Shown piece by piece: positions 38,149 to 47,366 of a DNA stretch of 64,000 nucleotides (within the stretch, counting starts at the first letter, position 1; each line of letters starts with the position of its first letter). A program made the translations under genes and the position numbers. The notes under the pieces were generated by a model. It had not been told where the DNA came from. It searched no databases and was given only the letters and a program-made list of their open reading frames with translations. Source of the stretch: Paraburkholderia sp. FT54 (lineage in GTDB: Bacteria; Pseudomonadota; Gammaproteobacteria; Burkholderiales; Burkholderiaceae); contig NZ_CP134196.1 in NCBI RefSeq assembly GCF_031585635.1, forward strand, positions 2,666,001 to 2,730,000, read 5' to 3'.

Positions 38149-38736
38149 ATGACCACCCTCAAACAAACGCCTTCCCAAACGGTCGGACCTTACTTCGCGT
38201 ACGGTCTGTGCCCGCAGCAATACGATTTCGACTTCAAAAGCCTGTTTACGCCGGTTCTGGCTGACCGCGAAGCGGCCGGCGAGCACATCACGATCGTTGG
38301 CCAGGTGTTCGATGGTGACGGCAAGGTGGTCGGCGACGCCATGCTCGAAGTCTCGCAGGTGGACGCGAATGGGCACTTCCCGGAGTCGCGTGAGGAAATC
38401 CTGAAGACGGGCTTTCGCGGTTTTGCGCGTGTGGGCACCGGCACGGATCCGCACAAACGCTTCGTTGTGGAAACAGTGAAACCGGGGCGCGTCAGTTCGG
38501 ACGAAGCGCCGCATCTGAATGTGATCCTGACCATGCGCGGCATGCTGCTGCACACGTTCACGCGCGTCTATTTCGAGGACGAAGCCGCGGCGAACGAGAA
38601 AGACTCCGTGCTGGCGGCGGTTCCAGCGGACCGGCGCGACACGCTGATCGCGCGCCGCGAGCCGAATGTGGCGAACGTTTACCGTTTCGATATCCACATG
38701 CAAGGCGATAAGGAAACCGTTTTTTTCGATCTTTGA
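38149..38736 (+). CDS. pcaG: Protocatechuate 3,4-dioxygenase alpha subunit
   Basis: A 195-residue partner of PcaH. TPSQTVGPYFAYGL is the alpha-subunit opening; AFPHLNVILTMRG-like residues (APHLNVILTMRGML) replace the iron-binding HIH segment, so the alpha chain supports rather than holds the iron. It completes a two-gene operon that ends at the terminator at 38823. The rest of the beta-ketoadipate pathway (pcaB, C, D, I, J) is not in the window. Confidence 0.94.
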   Translation: MTTLKQTPSQTVGPYFAYGLCPQQYDFDFKSLFTPVLADREAAGEHITIVGQVFDGDGKVVGDAMLEVSQVDANGHFPESREEILKTGFRGFARVGTGTDPHKRFVVETVKPGRVSSDEAPHLNVILTMRGMLLHTFTRVYFEDEAAANEKDSVLAAVPADRRDTLIARREPNVANVYRFDIHMQGDKETVFFDL

Positions 38737-38822
38737 TGCGGTTTTTCTACACTTTCATATTGCTTTCACATACACTGCGCTAGATCCTTCTAGCGACTGG
38801 ATCGCGAAACTCCGAGTAGTTG

Positions 38823-38848
38823 AGCCCGCCTTGCGCGGGCTTTTTTTT
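38823..38848 (+). terminator. Terminator after pcaHG
   Basis: A 7-bp perfect stem (AGCCCGC at 38823-38829 with GCGGGCT at 38835-38841), a 5-base loop and an 8-base T-run. Confidence 0.85.
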
Positions 38849-39151
38849 GGTCTTTTCGCGGGCCTTCTTGTCTGATTAATATGGCTTACCGCGGCGAGCA
38901 ACGCAGTTAGCGGCCGATTCTCAATACGTCTGCAACGTGATCATGCGCGCCCGGGCGCGCCATGCGTTGTATCGAGCGACACGATCACCGTCATCAGTTT
39001 GGATACCGAAGCAATCGGACTGATTCGGTCAAACTGTTTTCCGGTGAGCATGGCATGCGTTCGTTCGTCGACGACGCAGACGGATCTGGCGCGAAGCCGA
39101 GGCACGCGATTTCAGCGTGTAGCCGCAGCGCACGAACGACAAGCACCGCGC

Positions 39152-39415
39152 TTAGCAACGAAAATGATCGATGTTCTGTCCAGCGTAAATCGCGCGCGCG
39201 AGCCAGTCAGGTTTATCGCCGTGACCGTCCCACGTATTGCCGTAGGCGTCGCGATACATCACGGCGCGAGTCGCGGCCGCATCGGTTTCGATCGATTCGG
39301 CGAGCGCTTCTATCGAAATGCCGTATTCGTCCATGCGTCGGCGGATCCATGCGATCAGGCGCTCACGCGCATTCCCGTCGAAGTCGAGCTGCCGTTGTTC
39401 TCCAAGCTCTTTCAT
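39152..39415 (-). CDS. H-NS-like small DNA-binding protein
   Basis: An 87-residue protein. The C-terminal half reads YRDAYGNTWDGHGDKPDWLARAI, which matches the H-NS core DNA-binding motif (TW-G-G-P-W) after a Tyr/Asp-rich lead-in. The N-terminal half (ARERLIAWIRRRMDEYGISIEALAESI) is helical and could allow dimerisation, but is shorter than in full H-NS. Small proteins of this form are common in Burkholderiaceae. It lies directly downstream of, and on the same strand as, the structured RNA and its terminator. The ribosome-binding site is weak. Confidence 0.7.
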   Translation of the reverse strand: MKELGEQRQLDFDGNARERLIAWIRRRMDEYGISIEALAESIETDAAATRAVMYRDAYGNTWDGHGDKPDWLARAIYAGQNIDHFRC

Positions 39416-39449
39416 AACTTACCGGTGTCGCGGCTAATAATGCTCGCGT

Positions 39450-39485
39450 TAGAAAACAAAGGCTTCGCTAAACAACGCGAAGCCT
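39450..39485 (-). terminator. Terminator of the structured RNA
   Basis: On the minus strand AGGCTTCGC (39485-39477) pairs with GCGAAGCCT (39468-39460) across an 8-base loop and is followed by TTTGTTTTCT. The T-run is only on this strand, which fixes the direction. Confidence 0.8.
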
Positions 39486-39661
39486 ATGCGTGATTCAGAT
39501 GGCTCGAGTGCGAATCGAACTCGCGATGCCTCTCCCGATGCGGGAGAACTCGCACCTGGAAATCATGCCCATCAAATCTTGGATTATGGGGAATTCGTCT
39601 GCAACCGGATCGAACTGCGCTCGTGTCTCGCCCCGTGATTCGGGGCTGCTTCTGCGTATGG
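39450..39661 (-). ncRNA. Probable structured small RNA with its own promoter and terminator
   Basis: A -10 box TAGAAT (39668-39673) lies about 7 bases before the proposed start. The transcript of about 210 bases would contain a perfect hairpin GCCCCG-AATCA-CGGGGC, a second TCTCCCG-CAT-CGGGAGA closed by GTGCGA/TCGCAC, and two T-loop-like motifs (GTTCGATCC and GTTCGATTC). It ends in a 9-bp stem (GCGAAGCCT/AGGCTTCGC) followed by TTTGTTTTC. No good coding frame is present. The tRNA-like bits do not fold as a tRNA: the T-stem mismatches and no matching acceptor strand was found. It could be a degenerate tRNA pair or a regulatory RNA. Confidence 0.5.
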
Positions 39662-39879
39662 AAAGCGATTCTAGCATCCAATTTCTTTTACTTGCAGCAA
39701 TGAATTGTTAGTCCGCGATGCAGTGCTTTTCGATTCCCATTGGGTTATCCGGACTGCGAGCAGAAGCGGCAATACGCATCGGCAAGAAATGAGCGGGCAG
39801 CAAAGGCAAAAAAGCAAAGCCCGCTCTCTCATGTTATGTTTCACTGACTAAAGCGTTAGCGAATAGGAGACACTCGACC

Positions 39880-40515
39880 ATGACCGCTTCAACCGCCATC
39901 ATCACCATCCTCGCCGCGCTCCTTTTAGGCGCCATGAGTCCGGGACCGAGTTTCGTCATCGTCGCCCGCAATGCGATCGGCTTGTCGCGCGGCGATGGTC
40001 TTGCCACCGCAATCGGCATGGGAGTCGGCGGCGTGTTCTTTAGCGGCATCGCGTTACTCGGCCTTTACACCTTGCTCGCGAGTGTCGAATGGCTCTACGT
40101 CGGCCTGAAAGTGGCAGGCGGGCTCTATCTGGTCTACCTCGCCTCGAAAATCTGGCGCGGCGCCGCCAAACCGCTCGCCTTCGATGCCGCGCAAGCGGTC
40201 TCGGCCAACGCCCGTAAATCTTTCTGGATCGGCTTAAGCACACAACTCAGCAATCCGAAGACAGCCGTCTATTACGGCAGTATCTTCGCGGCGCTGCTGC
40301 CGCAACATCCGCCGCTGTGGTGCTACTTTGCGTTGCCCCCTGCGATCTTCGCTATCGAAGCCGGCTGGTACACCGTCGTCGCGCTGTGCTTTTCGAGCAA
40401 GCGGCCGCGCGAAATCTACCTGCAATGGAAAGCTTGGGTCGACCGCGTCGCCGCAAGCGCAGTCGCTGCGCTCGGATTACGCCTGATCCTGACGGCACAC
40501 AAAGTGGGCATCTGA
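39880..40515 (+). CDS. LysE/RhtB-family exporter
   Basis: A 211-residue inner-membrane protein with about six hydrophobic segments. MSPGPSFVIVARNAIGLSRGDGLATAIGMG near the N-terminus is the LysE/RhtB signature. The family exports amino acids or related metabolites, and the substrate here is unknown. AGGAGACACTCGACC before the ATG gives a good ribosome-binding site. It is a single-gene unit, as far as the sequence shows. Confidence 0.88.
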   Translation: MTASTAIITILAALLLGAMSPGPSFVIVARNAIGLSRGDGLATAIGMGVGGVFFSGIALLGLYTLLASVEWLYVGLKVAGGLYLVYLASKIWRGAAKPLAFDAAQAVSANARKSFWIGLSTQLSNPKTAVYYGSIFAALLPQHPPLWCYFALPPAIFAIEAGWYTVVALCFSSKRPREIYLQWKAWVDRVAASAVAALGLRLILTAHKVGI

Positions 40516-40634
40516 AACGAGTTGGCGCTCCAACGGCTTGCCGTGCCCCGCGGCAGGCCGGGAACCAGAGTCCTGTCGGCAAGCGCCAGCACACGCCGTT
40601 CGCGGCACCAGGCGAAACAGTTACAAGATAAGTG

Positions 40635-40663
40635 TTGACGTTGACACACCCCGGCGGTTACTG
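40635..40663 (+). promoter_or_regulatory. Possible csp promoter
   Basis: TTGACG, a 17-base spacer and TTACTG. It would give a leader of about 135 bases, in keeping with the long 5' leaders of cold-shock genes. The -10 box is poor, so this is tentative. Confidence 0.35.
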
Positions 40664-40805
40664 TGGCGTCCGAAGTTCAAGAAGTTCGATTGCTGTTCAT
40701 CAATGTCTCGCTCCTCAGCGGTATTCGTTGTCCTCTCCCTCCTTGACGCTTCACACGCTCTCGCACAGAGCACATCTTTCTATTTTTTTACTTCAAGGAT
40801 TCTTC

Positions 40806-41009
40806 ATGGATACCGGTACCGTTAAGTGGTTCAACGACAGCAAAGGCTTTGGCTTCATCACTCCGGACAAGGGCGGCGACGACCTGTTCGCACACTTCTC
40901 CGAAATCAGCGGCGACGGCTTCAAGACGCTGGCTGAGAATCAGAAGGTGAGCTTCGAAACGAAGCAAGGCCCGAAGGGTCTGCAAGCGGCTAACATCAAG
41001 CCGCTGTAA
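40806..41009 (+). CDS. Cold-shock protein (CspA family)
   Basis: A 67-residue single-domain nucleic-acid-binding protein. It carries RNP1 (KGFGFI) and RNP2 (DLFAHFS), with [17 protein letters not shown] at the start. Length is typical of CspA proteins. The leader of roughly 135 bases before the start is AT-rich near the ATG and could act as a temperature-dependent RNA switch, as in E. coli cspA; no specific structure was worked out. An upstream ATG in frame at 40632 would add a meaningless extension. Confidence 0.95.
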   Translation: MDTGTVKWFNDSKGFGFITPDKGGDDLFAHFSEISGDGFKTLAENQKVSFETKQGPKGLQAANIKPL

Positions 41010-41298
41010 GTTTGAAGGGCTCGGTGTCCGGCAACGGACATCGGGCTGCAGCGACATCCTCGCGGAGCTTTTTCTCCCACAGTTGGCGCGTATCGCTTTG
41101 AGCTGCATGTCATTCAAGCAGCTTGCCTGAGCGCCAAACGCCTCGTTGCACCTCATTCTCCCCTCCGGCTTCAACGCCCATTTTTCGCTTTCCGACTGCG
41201 TCAGGATCCGGCTCGCAATGGCTTGAATCAGCTCGTCCGTGGGACTCGTACAAGGGTCCGCAAGGCAGGCGCGCACTCGAACATCATTAAAATATAAA

Positions 41299-41523
41299 AT
41301 GCAAAACAAACATATTCATCACTACAACGGCTATGCCGTCAAACCCTCGGCGCACCGTTTGCCCGATGGCACTTTTTCATCCAATCTGCTGCTTGAACGC
41401 GCCGACAGCGCGCGCACCGAAGGGCGCTACCAGTTCTATTCGCTCGATTACTTCACGAACGAAGAACAGGCTTTGCAGCACTCGGCACGCTGGGCACGCC
41501 ACTGGGTCGATACGCGCGGCTAA
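41299..41523 (+). CDS. Unrecognised small protein near csp
   Basis: A 74-residue protein I cannot name. It is rich in aromatic residues and histidine (HIHHYNGYAVKP, RYQFYSLDYFTNEEQALQHSARWARHWV), which looks like a compact folded domain. The ATG at 41299 follows an AT-rich run without a clear ribosome-binding site; the frame extends upstream to 41239. It lies 290 bases after csp with no terminator seen between them, only a GCAA-loop hairpin at 41022-41043. Confidence 0.55.
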   Translation: MQNKHIHHYNGYAVKPSAHRLPDGTFSSNLLLERADSARTEGRYQFYSLDYFTNEEQALQHSARWARHWVDTRG

Positions 41524-41633
41524 GCTCGCGACCGGTGTGCGATCCTGCGTGGTGACGCGCACGTGATCCACGGCACGAACCAGTGGCATTGGCGTGCCGT
41601 TCGGCACGCCACACCATCACATGCGCGACCGCA

Positions 41634-43265
41634 TCATTGCTTTTCTTCGGCCTTGATGCGCGCGCGCAGTTCGAACTTCTGAATTTTCCCCGTCGACGTC
41701 TTCGGCAATTCGCCAAAGCGCACCGCTTTCGGCAACTTGTATCCCGCAAGAAAGAGCCGGCAGTGCGCAATGATCTCTTCCGCGCTCACCTGAGCACCCT
41801 CCTTGAGCTCGACGAAGGCGCACGGCACCTCGCCCCACTTCGGATCCGCCATGGCCACCACGGCGGCAACAGACACCGCAGGGTGACGATACAGCGTGTC
41901 TTCGACCTCGATGCTCGAGATGTTCTCGCCGCCAGAAATGATGATGTCCTTGCTGCGATCGCGAATGCGGATATAGCCGTCGGGCATTCGCACGCCGAGA
42001 TCGCCGGTATGGAACCAGCCGCCCTGGAAGGTCGCTTCCGTCGCGCGCTCGTTCTTCAGGTAACCCTTCATGCAGATGTTGCCGCGGAACATGATCTCGC
42101 CGATCGTCTCGCCGTCGTCGGGCACGGGTGCTAGCGTGTCCGGGTCGAGCACGGTCACCGCTGCCTGCAGGTGATAGCGCACGCCCTGCCGCGCGTTCAG
42201 TTCGGCGCGCGCGCTGTCGTCGAGCGTATCCCACTCCTCCTGTTTCGCGCAGACCGCGGCAGGCCCGTAGGTTTCCGTGAGCCCGTACACGTGCGTGAGA
42301 TCGAAACCGATCTCCTTCATCTTCGCGATCACCGCCGGCGCGGGCGCCGCGCCCGCCACCATCGTCGACACGCGGTGCTCGATGCCATCGCGCCATTCGG
42401 CCGGCGCATTCGCGAGCGCGCTCTGCACGATCGGCGCGCCGCAATAGTGCGTGATGCCTTCGCGGCGAATCAGGTCGAACACTGTCTTCGCATCGAATTT
42501 GCGCAAACAGACATTGACGCCGGCACGCGCGGCCACCGTCCACGGAAAACACCAGCCGTTGCAGTGGAATAGCGGCAAGGTCCACAGGTAGACCGCGTGC
42601 TTGGGCATATCCCATTCGAGGATATTGCTGAGCGCGTTCAGATACGCGCCGCGATGGTGATAGACCACGCCCTTCGGATCGCCGGTCGTGCCCGAGGTGT
42701 AGTTCAGCGCAATGGCGTCCCATTCGTCAACCGGCAAGGTCCACGCGAATTCGGGGTCGCCGGATTGCAGGAACGCCTCATAGTCAATCGAGCGGATGAA
42801 TTGGGCCGGATCGGCGGGCATCGCGTCAGCCACGCTGATCACGCGCAGGTCCGGGAATTCGAGCGCGGCGCGATGCGCGAACTCGCCGTATTCGGTATCG
42901 ACGATCAGCGCCTTCGCCTCGCCATGCCGCAGCATGAACAGCAGCGACGACACATCGAGCCGCGTATTCAGTGTATTGAGCACGGCGCCGGCCATGGGCA
43001 CACCGAAATGCGCTTCTATCATCGGAGGAATATTGGGCAGCAGGGCCGCGACCGTATCGCCACGCTGAATGCCGACCCGCTGCAATGCGCTGGCCAGACG
43101 CCGGGCGCGTTCGAAAGTTTCGCGCCAGTTGCGGCGAATCTTCCCATGGACGACCGCCAGCCGCTCACCGTAGACTTCCGCTGCGCGCACGATGAAATCG
43201 ATTGGCGTTAGCGGGACATAGTTGGCCTCACGGCGCTCGAGGCCTGCTTCGAACATGTGCTTCAT
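41634..43265 (-). CDS. AMP-forming acyl-CoA synthetase
   Basis: A 543-residue enzyme that activates a carboxylic acid with ATP and CoA. YTSGTTGDPKGVVYHHRG is the P-loop A3 motif, YGLTETYGPAAVC is A5, GGWFHTGDLGVRMPDGYIRI is A7-A8, and STGKIQKFELR near the C-terminus provides the catalytic lysine of the A10 region. Overall it is like medium-chain fatty acyl-CoA ligases or 3-methylmercaptopropionyl-CoA ligase (DmdB); substrate not determinable. It is divergent from a Crp/Fnr regulator across 123 bases that hold a perfect palindrome, suggesting direct control. Confidence 0.9.
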   Translation of the reverse strand: MKHMFEAGLERREANYVPLTPIDFIVRAAEVYGERLAVVHGKIRRNWRETFERARRLASALQRVGIQRGDTVAALLPNIPPMIEAHFGVPMAGAVLNTLNTRLDVSSLLFMLRHGEAKALIVDTEYGEFAHRAALEFPDLRVISVADAMPADPAQFIRSIDYEAFLQSGDPEFAWTLPVDEWDAIALNYTSGTTGDPKGVVYHHRGAYLNALSNILEWDMPKHAVYLWTLPLFHCNGWCFPWTVAARAGVNVCLRKFDAKTVFDLIRREGITHYCGAPIVQSALANAPAEWRDGIEHRVSTMVAGAAPAPAVIAKMKEIGFDLTHVYGLTETYGPAAVCAKQEEWDTLDDSARAELNARQGVRYHLQAAVTVLDPDTLAPVPDDGETIGEIMFRGNICMKGYLKNERATEATFQGGWFHTGDLGVRMPDGYIRIRDRSKDIIISGGENISSIEVEDTLYRHPAVSVAAVVAMADPKWGEVPCAFVELKEGAQVSAEEIIAHCRLFLAGYKLPKAVRFGELPKTSTGKIQKFELRARIKAEEKQ

Positions 43266-43346
43266 CGCATCGTCTCCAGAGGCGCGGGCCGCGCCGTCGA
43301 TTATTCTGATTGATGAACTAGGCTAACAATTGTCATGGTGAACTGT

Positions 43347-43364
43347 CTGTCATTCAAATGACAG
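43347..43364. promoter_or_regulatory. Crp/Fnr-type operator between ligase and regulator
   Basis: CTGTCATTCAAATGACAG is a perfect palindrome with TGTCA-N6-TGACA form, the layout of CRP/FNR half-sites (TGTGA-N6-TCACA) with changed specificity. It sits 25 bases before the regulator's start and 82 before the ligase's. Confidence 0.7.
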
Positions 43365-43388
43365 AGTGGCGCGCCCTGGCGCTTCTGC

Positions 43389-44165
43389 ATGGACATCCAC
43401 TCAAAACCGCAAGCCGCCATGAACGACGCTCCGCTCACCGTCCCCGCCGACGCCCGCCCGCACAGGCCGGAACGGGTCGCGCGCGCCGAACTGCCGAGCC
43501 TGTTCGCCACTTGCGCGTGGTTTCGCGCGCTCGCCGCCGAGCATCAGGCCATGGTGCTCGCCAGCTCGCACGCGGAGCGTAGGGAAGGCGGGGCGTGGAT
43601 TGCGCGCCGCCAGGAGCCGTCGGACTACTGGATCGGCGTGCACTCCGGCCTCATCAAACTTGCCATTTACAGCCCTTCGGGACGCAGTTGCACGCTGTCC
43701 GGCGTGCCGCGCGGTGGCTGGTTCGGCGAAGGCAGCGTGATCAAGCGCGAACTGCGCAAATACGATGTGGCGGCGATCCAGCCTTCACTGGTCATGTTCG
43801 TGCCCTCGGAGACGTTCCACGCGCTGCTGGAGTCGAGCCTGCCGTTCACGGGCTTCGTGATCCGGCAACTGAATAACCGCATGGGCGAATTCATCGCGTC
43901 GATCCAGAACAGCCGGCTGCTTGATGTCGACGCGCGCGTCGCGCAATCGCTGGCGCAATTGTTTAACGCGGACCTTTATCCCGACACGGGTCGCACGCTC
44001 GCCATTTCACAGGAAGAAGTCGGCCTGTTGGCAGGCGTTTCGCGTCAGCGGATCAATCAGGCGCTGCAAAACCTCGAACGGCTGCAGATTTTGCGCCTCT
44101 CGTACAACCAGATTGACGTGCTCGACCTGGAACGCCTGGGCGCATTCGGCCTGGAACAGATCTAG
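43389..44165 (+). CDS. Crp/Fnr-family transcriptional regulator
   Basis: A 258-residue regulator. A cyclic nucleotide-binding-type beta roll spans residues about 40-150 (GGWFGEGSVIKREL holds the GE-S core), a dimerisation helix follows (FTGFVIRQLNNRMGEFIASI), and a winged HTH is at about 205-240 (ISQEEVGLLAGVSRQRINQALQNLE). The FNR cysteines are absent, so it is not a classical Fe-S oxygen sensor. It is divergent from the acyl-CoA ligase with a TGTCA-N6-TGACA site between them, so it probably controls both. Two starts are possible (43389 and 43419). Confidence 0.85.
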   Translation: MDIHSKPQAAMNDAPLTVPADARPHRPERVARAELPSLFATCAWFRALAAEHQAMVLASSHAERREGGAWIARRQEPSDYWIGVHSGLIKLAIYSPSGRSCTLSGVPRGGWFGEGSVIKRELRKYDVAAIQPSLVMFVPSETFHALLESSLPFTGFVIRQLNNRMGEFIASIQNSRLLDVDARVAQSLAQLFNADLYPDTGRTLAISQEEVGLLAGVSRQRINQALQNLERLQILRLSYNQIDVLDLERLGAFGLEQI

Positions 44166-44345
44166 CCTCCACACTCCGCCGTCCCCTTTCGCCCCGCCAT
44201 ATTTCAACAGCCGCCGGCGCGCGGCCGTTAGCCTGTTTTTTGAGCAACCGGATAAAGAAAGCGCCGTACGCGCCGTTATGGGAGGAATGCAGCGCAAAAT
44301 GCAGCCCCTTCCTATTCCGAACTCAACGTATTGTCGAAACCGATA

Positions 44346-45905
44346 ATGAACCGCCTGACACTGAAACAGAAATTGTGGGTGCCGTTGTTGCTGTGCTGGG
44401 TCGCGCTCCTGATCGTGACCGTTGTGAACGCGTACGAGGCACGTAACGCTCAGATGGACGCACGGCGCGCCGACCTGGCCGACGTCACCGATATGGCGGC
44501 ATCGATCGTCGCGGACTATGCGAAACAGGCCGACGCCGGCAAGCTCTCCGTCGACGAAGCGAAGCAACAAGCCATTGCCCGCGTCAACGCCCAACGTTAC
44601 GGTGCCTCCGGCTACGTGTCGATCGTGCGCAGCGATTCGGTCATGATCGACCATCCAATGAGCCCGAAGCTGAACGGCAAGGACATGAGCGGCTTCCGCG
44701 ACGCCAAAGGCAACGCGCTGTATCACGACATCGCCCAGGCCGGCGGCTCGGCAGGCGGCGCCGGGTACTTGCGCTACTGGTGGCCGAAGCCCGGCGAAAC
44801 GGCACCAAGCGAAAAGCTCGGCTATGTGAAGCGCTTCGGTCCATGGGGCTGGGACTTCATCGCCGGCGCCTACATGGACGACATTCAGGCGCAGTTCTAC
44901 ACAACGCTCGCGCGCTCGGCCGGCATGCTGGTGGTCCTCGGCGCGCTCGTGTCGTTCGTTGCATCTCGGGTGGTGCGCAGCGTGTCGCGCTCGATTGGCG
45001 GCGAGCCTTCCGCGGCGGCCGCGATTGCGATGCAGATCGCGCGCGGTGACCTGGCCACTCGCTTCGACTTGCGCCGCGACGATACGTCGAGCCTGCTGTT
45101 TTCGCTGCGTGAAATGCGCAACCAACTCGCGTCCACCGTCGGGCGGATCAAGACCTCAGCGGAGACGATCACCGTCGCTTCGAAGGAAATCGCCGCGGGC
45201 AATCTGGACCTGTCGAGCCGCACTGAGGAACAGGCCGCTTCGCTGCAGCAGACCGCCGCCAGCATGGACGAACTCACCAAGACCGTCACGCAGAACGCCG
45301 ACAATGCGGCGACCGCGTCCGAACTGGCCAGCGACGCGTCGAACATCGCCGCGCGCGGCGGTCAGGTGGTCAACGACGTAGTCGAGAAAATGGCGGGCAT
45401 CACCGATAGTTCGCGCAAGATCGGCGAGATCATCAGCGTGATCGAGGGCATTGCATTCCAGACCAATATTCTGGCGCTGAACGCCGCAGTGGAAGCCGCG
45501 CGCGCCGGCGAAGAAGGCCGCGGCTTCGCGGTGGTGGCGGGCGAGGTGCGCAATCTGGCGCAACGCAGCGCGACCGCGGCCAAGGAGATCAAGGTGCTGA
45601 TCGATCAATCGGTCGCGCAAGTGGGCGAAGGCTCGACGCTCGCGGGCAAGGCGGGCAGCACGATCGGCGAGGTCGTGGACGCGGTGCGCCGCGTCACGGC
45701 CATCATGAACGAGATCTCGGCGGCTTCGAAGGAGCAGAGTTCAGGTATCGGCGAAGTGAATCTCGCGATCCGCCAGATGGACGATGTGACCCAGCGCAAT
45801 GCCGCACTCGTCGAGCAGGCCGCCGCCGCTGCCGGTTCGCTCGATGAGCAGACCGAACAGCTGCGGCATGCCGTTGCCGTTTTCAAGGTCGAACAACCTG
45901 CCTGA
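44346..45905 (+). CDS. Methyl-accepting chemotaxis protein
   Basis: A 519-residue inner-membrane chemoreceptor. TM1 is residues about 12-30. A periplasmic sCache-type ligand domain covers about 40-185 ([24 protein letters not shown], then [14 protein letters not shown]), and TM2 lies at about 190-210. A HAMP region and a cytoplasmic signalling domain follow, with the conserved hairpin tip [45 protein letters not shown] sequence around residues 365-400. The C-terminus lacks an NWETF-type tether. Cache domains of this type often bind small carboxylates. The TTG at 44331 is less likely than the ATG at 44346. A strong terminator follows. Confidence 0.92.
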   Translation: MNRLTLKQKLWVPLLLCWVALLIVTVVNAYEARNAQMDARRADLADVTDMAASIVADYAKQADAGKLSVDEAKQQAIARVNAQRYGASGYVSIVRSDSVMIDHPMSPKLNGKDMSGFRDAKGNALYHDIAQAGGSAGGAGYLRYWWPKPGETAPSEKLGYVKRFGPWGWDFIAGAYMDDIQAQFYTTLARSAGMLVVLGALVSFVASRVVRSVSRSIGGEPSAAAAIAMQIARGDLATRFDLRRDDTSSLLFSLREMRNQLASTVGRIKTSAETITVASKEIAAGNLDLSSRTEEQAASLQQTAASMDELTKTVTQNADNAATASELASDASNIAARGGQVVNDVVEKMAGITDSSRKIGEIISVIEGIAFQTNILALNAAVEAARAGEEGRGFAVVAGEVRNLAQRSATAAKEIKVLIDQSVAQVGEGSTLAGKAGSTIGEVVDAVRRVTAIMNEISAASKEQSSGIGEVNLAIRQMDDVTQRNAALVEQAAAAAGSLDEQTEQLRHAVAVFKVEQPA

Positions 45906-45954
45906 TCGAGGCACGGTCTTTCTTTCCAGACCTGCGGTTCCTGAGCGATTGAAC

Positions 45955-45995
45955 AAAAAGGCTGACACCGGATTCCCGGTGTCAGCCTTTTTGTT
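45955..45995 (+). terminator. Strong terminator after the chemoreceptor gene
   Basis: A 15-bp perfect stem (45957-45971 with 45976-45990; core GGCTGACACCGG/CCGGTGTCAGCC), an ATTC loop and a T-run. It is near-symmetric, with A-run and T-run on the two sides. Confidence 0.9.
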
Positions 45996-46177
45996 TGTCG
46001 TCGCAAACGGCGCGACCTAAGCGGCGTGCGCGCCATTTCGGCGCGTAATGGGGCGCTGCAGGATCGCATCGGTCTCGAACAGCGTGAACACGATATTAGC
46101 TAGCACGCCCTGGGTCCTGCGAAGCACGCGGCATCCGGCATTCACCCGGGTACCGGCTATCGAATCGCGCGTGCATA

Positions 46178-46205
46178 AAAAAAGGTGCCGCGAACGGCAC
46201 CTTTT
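46178..46205 (-). terminator. Terminator of the major porin gene
   Basis: An 11-bp stem (AAAAGGTGCCG at 46180-46190 with CGGCACCTTTT at 46195-46205) and a CGAA loop. On the minus strand it is followed by TTTTTTT, 28 bases after the porin stop. Confidence 0.85.
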
Positions 46206-46232
46206 CGTACAACAACCAGCTTCTGCTGAAGC

Positions 46233-47366
46233 TTAGAAGCGGTGACGCAGACCGACCGTAGCAGCCGTCTGGTTCTTCGACGACGACGGCAGTTGCGTGT
46301 TGTCGCCGCTGTAGATCGAAGCGACACCGCCGTCGCCCATTGCGTGCTGGTACACGGCTTGAGCGTAGACGTCCGTACGACGCGACAGCGAGTAGTCAGC
46401 CTGCAGGCCGATCTGGTGATAGCGCACCGACTCCGAACCACCGTTCGCGCCAACGCCGTAGCCCTTGCCGTCCGTGAACGTGTAAGCAACGCCCAGGCCC
46501 AGAGCCGGGGTCACGTTGTACTTGCCGTTGACTTCGTAGTTGTTAGCGCGCAGCGATTGCTGGCCAACCGTGAAGTTGTCCGAACGCGATTGCGTCCAAG
46601 CCAGACCGACGGTAGCCGGGCCGAAAGAGTACGAACCAGCAGCGCCGAATTCGCGTTGACGGAAGTTGCCGACGTTGCCTGCCAGCGCGTTGACGTACGA
46701 ACCATCCGAAGCACCCGTGTTACCTGCGCCCGGATTGTTTTGCTGTGCGTAAGCAGCGCCCAGGTGCAGACCTTGCCACTGGTATGCAGCACCGAAGCTG
46801 TATTCGCGGTTGTTTGCGAATGCGCCAGCCTGGTTCGAGAAGCCGTACGTGCCGCCGAACGTGAAGCCAGCGTAGTTAGCGCTCGAGTACTTGACCGAGT
46901 TGTTGACTGCGTAACCGCCGTTCGTGTTCAGGTTGTCGTTGTTGAACGGGTGCGCGAAGTACGTACCGCCCCAGCTGCCCGTTGCGGTCAGCGGTGCCAG
47001 GTAGTCTTGAGCTGCGTCGTATTGACGACCCAGCGTGACCGTACCGAATTGCGCGCTCGACAGACCGACAAACGCTTGACGGTTGAACATGCCGTTGTTG
47101 TTAGCGAACTTGCCGTTGTTGATGTTGAAGCCGCTTTCCAACGTGAAGATTGCCTTCAGACCGCCGCCCAGGTCTTCCGAACCACGCAGACCGAACATGC
47201 TTTGGTTGATGCCGCCGCTACCAGCTGCCCACTTGGAATTGTGGTTGACGTTGCTCGTGTACGTCAGGCCCGCGTCCAGCAGACCATACAGGGTCACGCT
47301 GCTTTGTGCGTGAGCGACGGAAGCGAACGATGCGGCAACCGCAACGACGATGAGACTCTTTTTCAT
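46233..47366 (-). CDS. Major outer-membrane porin (OmpC family)
   Basis: A 377-residue porin. A signal peptide of 20 residues (ending SVAHAQ) leads to SSVTLYGLLDAGLTY. FGLRGSEDLGGGLKAIFTLESGF, GRQYDAAQDYLAPL and a C-terminal VGLRHRF ending in phenylalanine complete the OmpC-type 16-strand pattern. AGGAG lies 8 bases before the ATG. Codon use is narrow (few synonymous variants), as in highly expressed genes. The long AT-rich upstream region (47500-47900) and the strong terminator also fit a highly expressed, single gene. Confidence 0.93.
   Translation of the reverse strand: MKKSLIVVAVAASFASVAHAQSSVTLYGLLDAGLTYTSNVNHNSKWAAGSGGINQSMFGLRGSEDLGGGLKAIFTLESGFNINNGKFANNNGMFNRQAFVGLSSAQFGTVTLGRQYDAAQDYLAPLTATGSWGGTYFAHPFNNDNLNTNGGYAVNNSVKYSSANYAGFTFGGTYGFSNQAGAFANNREYSFGAAYQWQGLHLGAAYAQQNNPGAGNTGASDGSYVNALAGNVGNFRQREFGAAGSYSFGPATVGLAWTQSRSDNFTVGQQSLRANNYEVNGKYNVTPALGLGVAYTFTDGKGYGVGANGGSESVRYHQIGLQADYSLSRRTDVYAQAVYQHAMGDGGVASIYSGDNTQLPSSSKNQTAATVGLRHRF

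Noticed and set aside
38962..39493. Frames on + strand opposite the H-NS-like gene
   Set aside because: They are antisense shadows; the minus-strand frame carries the conserved H-NS core motif.
39495..39610. Two tRNA genes on the minus strand suggested by GTTCGATNC motifs
   Set aside because: The T-stems mismatch at several positions, and no matching 5' acceptor strand was found for either, so they are not valid tRNAs as read here.
39490..39711. Open frame on + strand (about 73 residues) across the structured RNA
   Set aside because: It has no ribosome-binding site, and its sequence is what hairpin and T-loop motifs give when translated; the terminator direction shows transcription on the other strand.
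41022..41043. GCAA-loop hairpin after csp as a terminator
   Set aside because: The stem is good (9 bp with one G-U), but no T-run follows, so termination is not supported.
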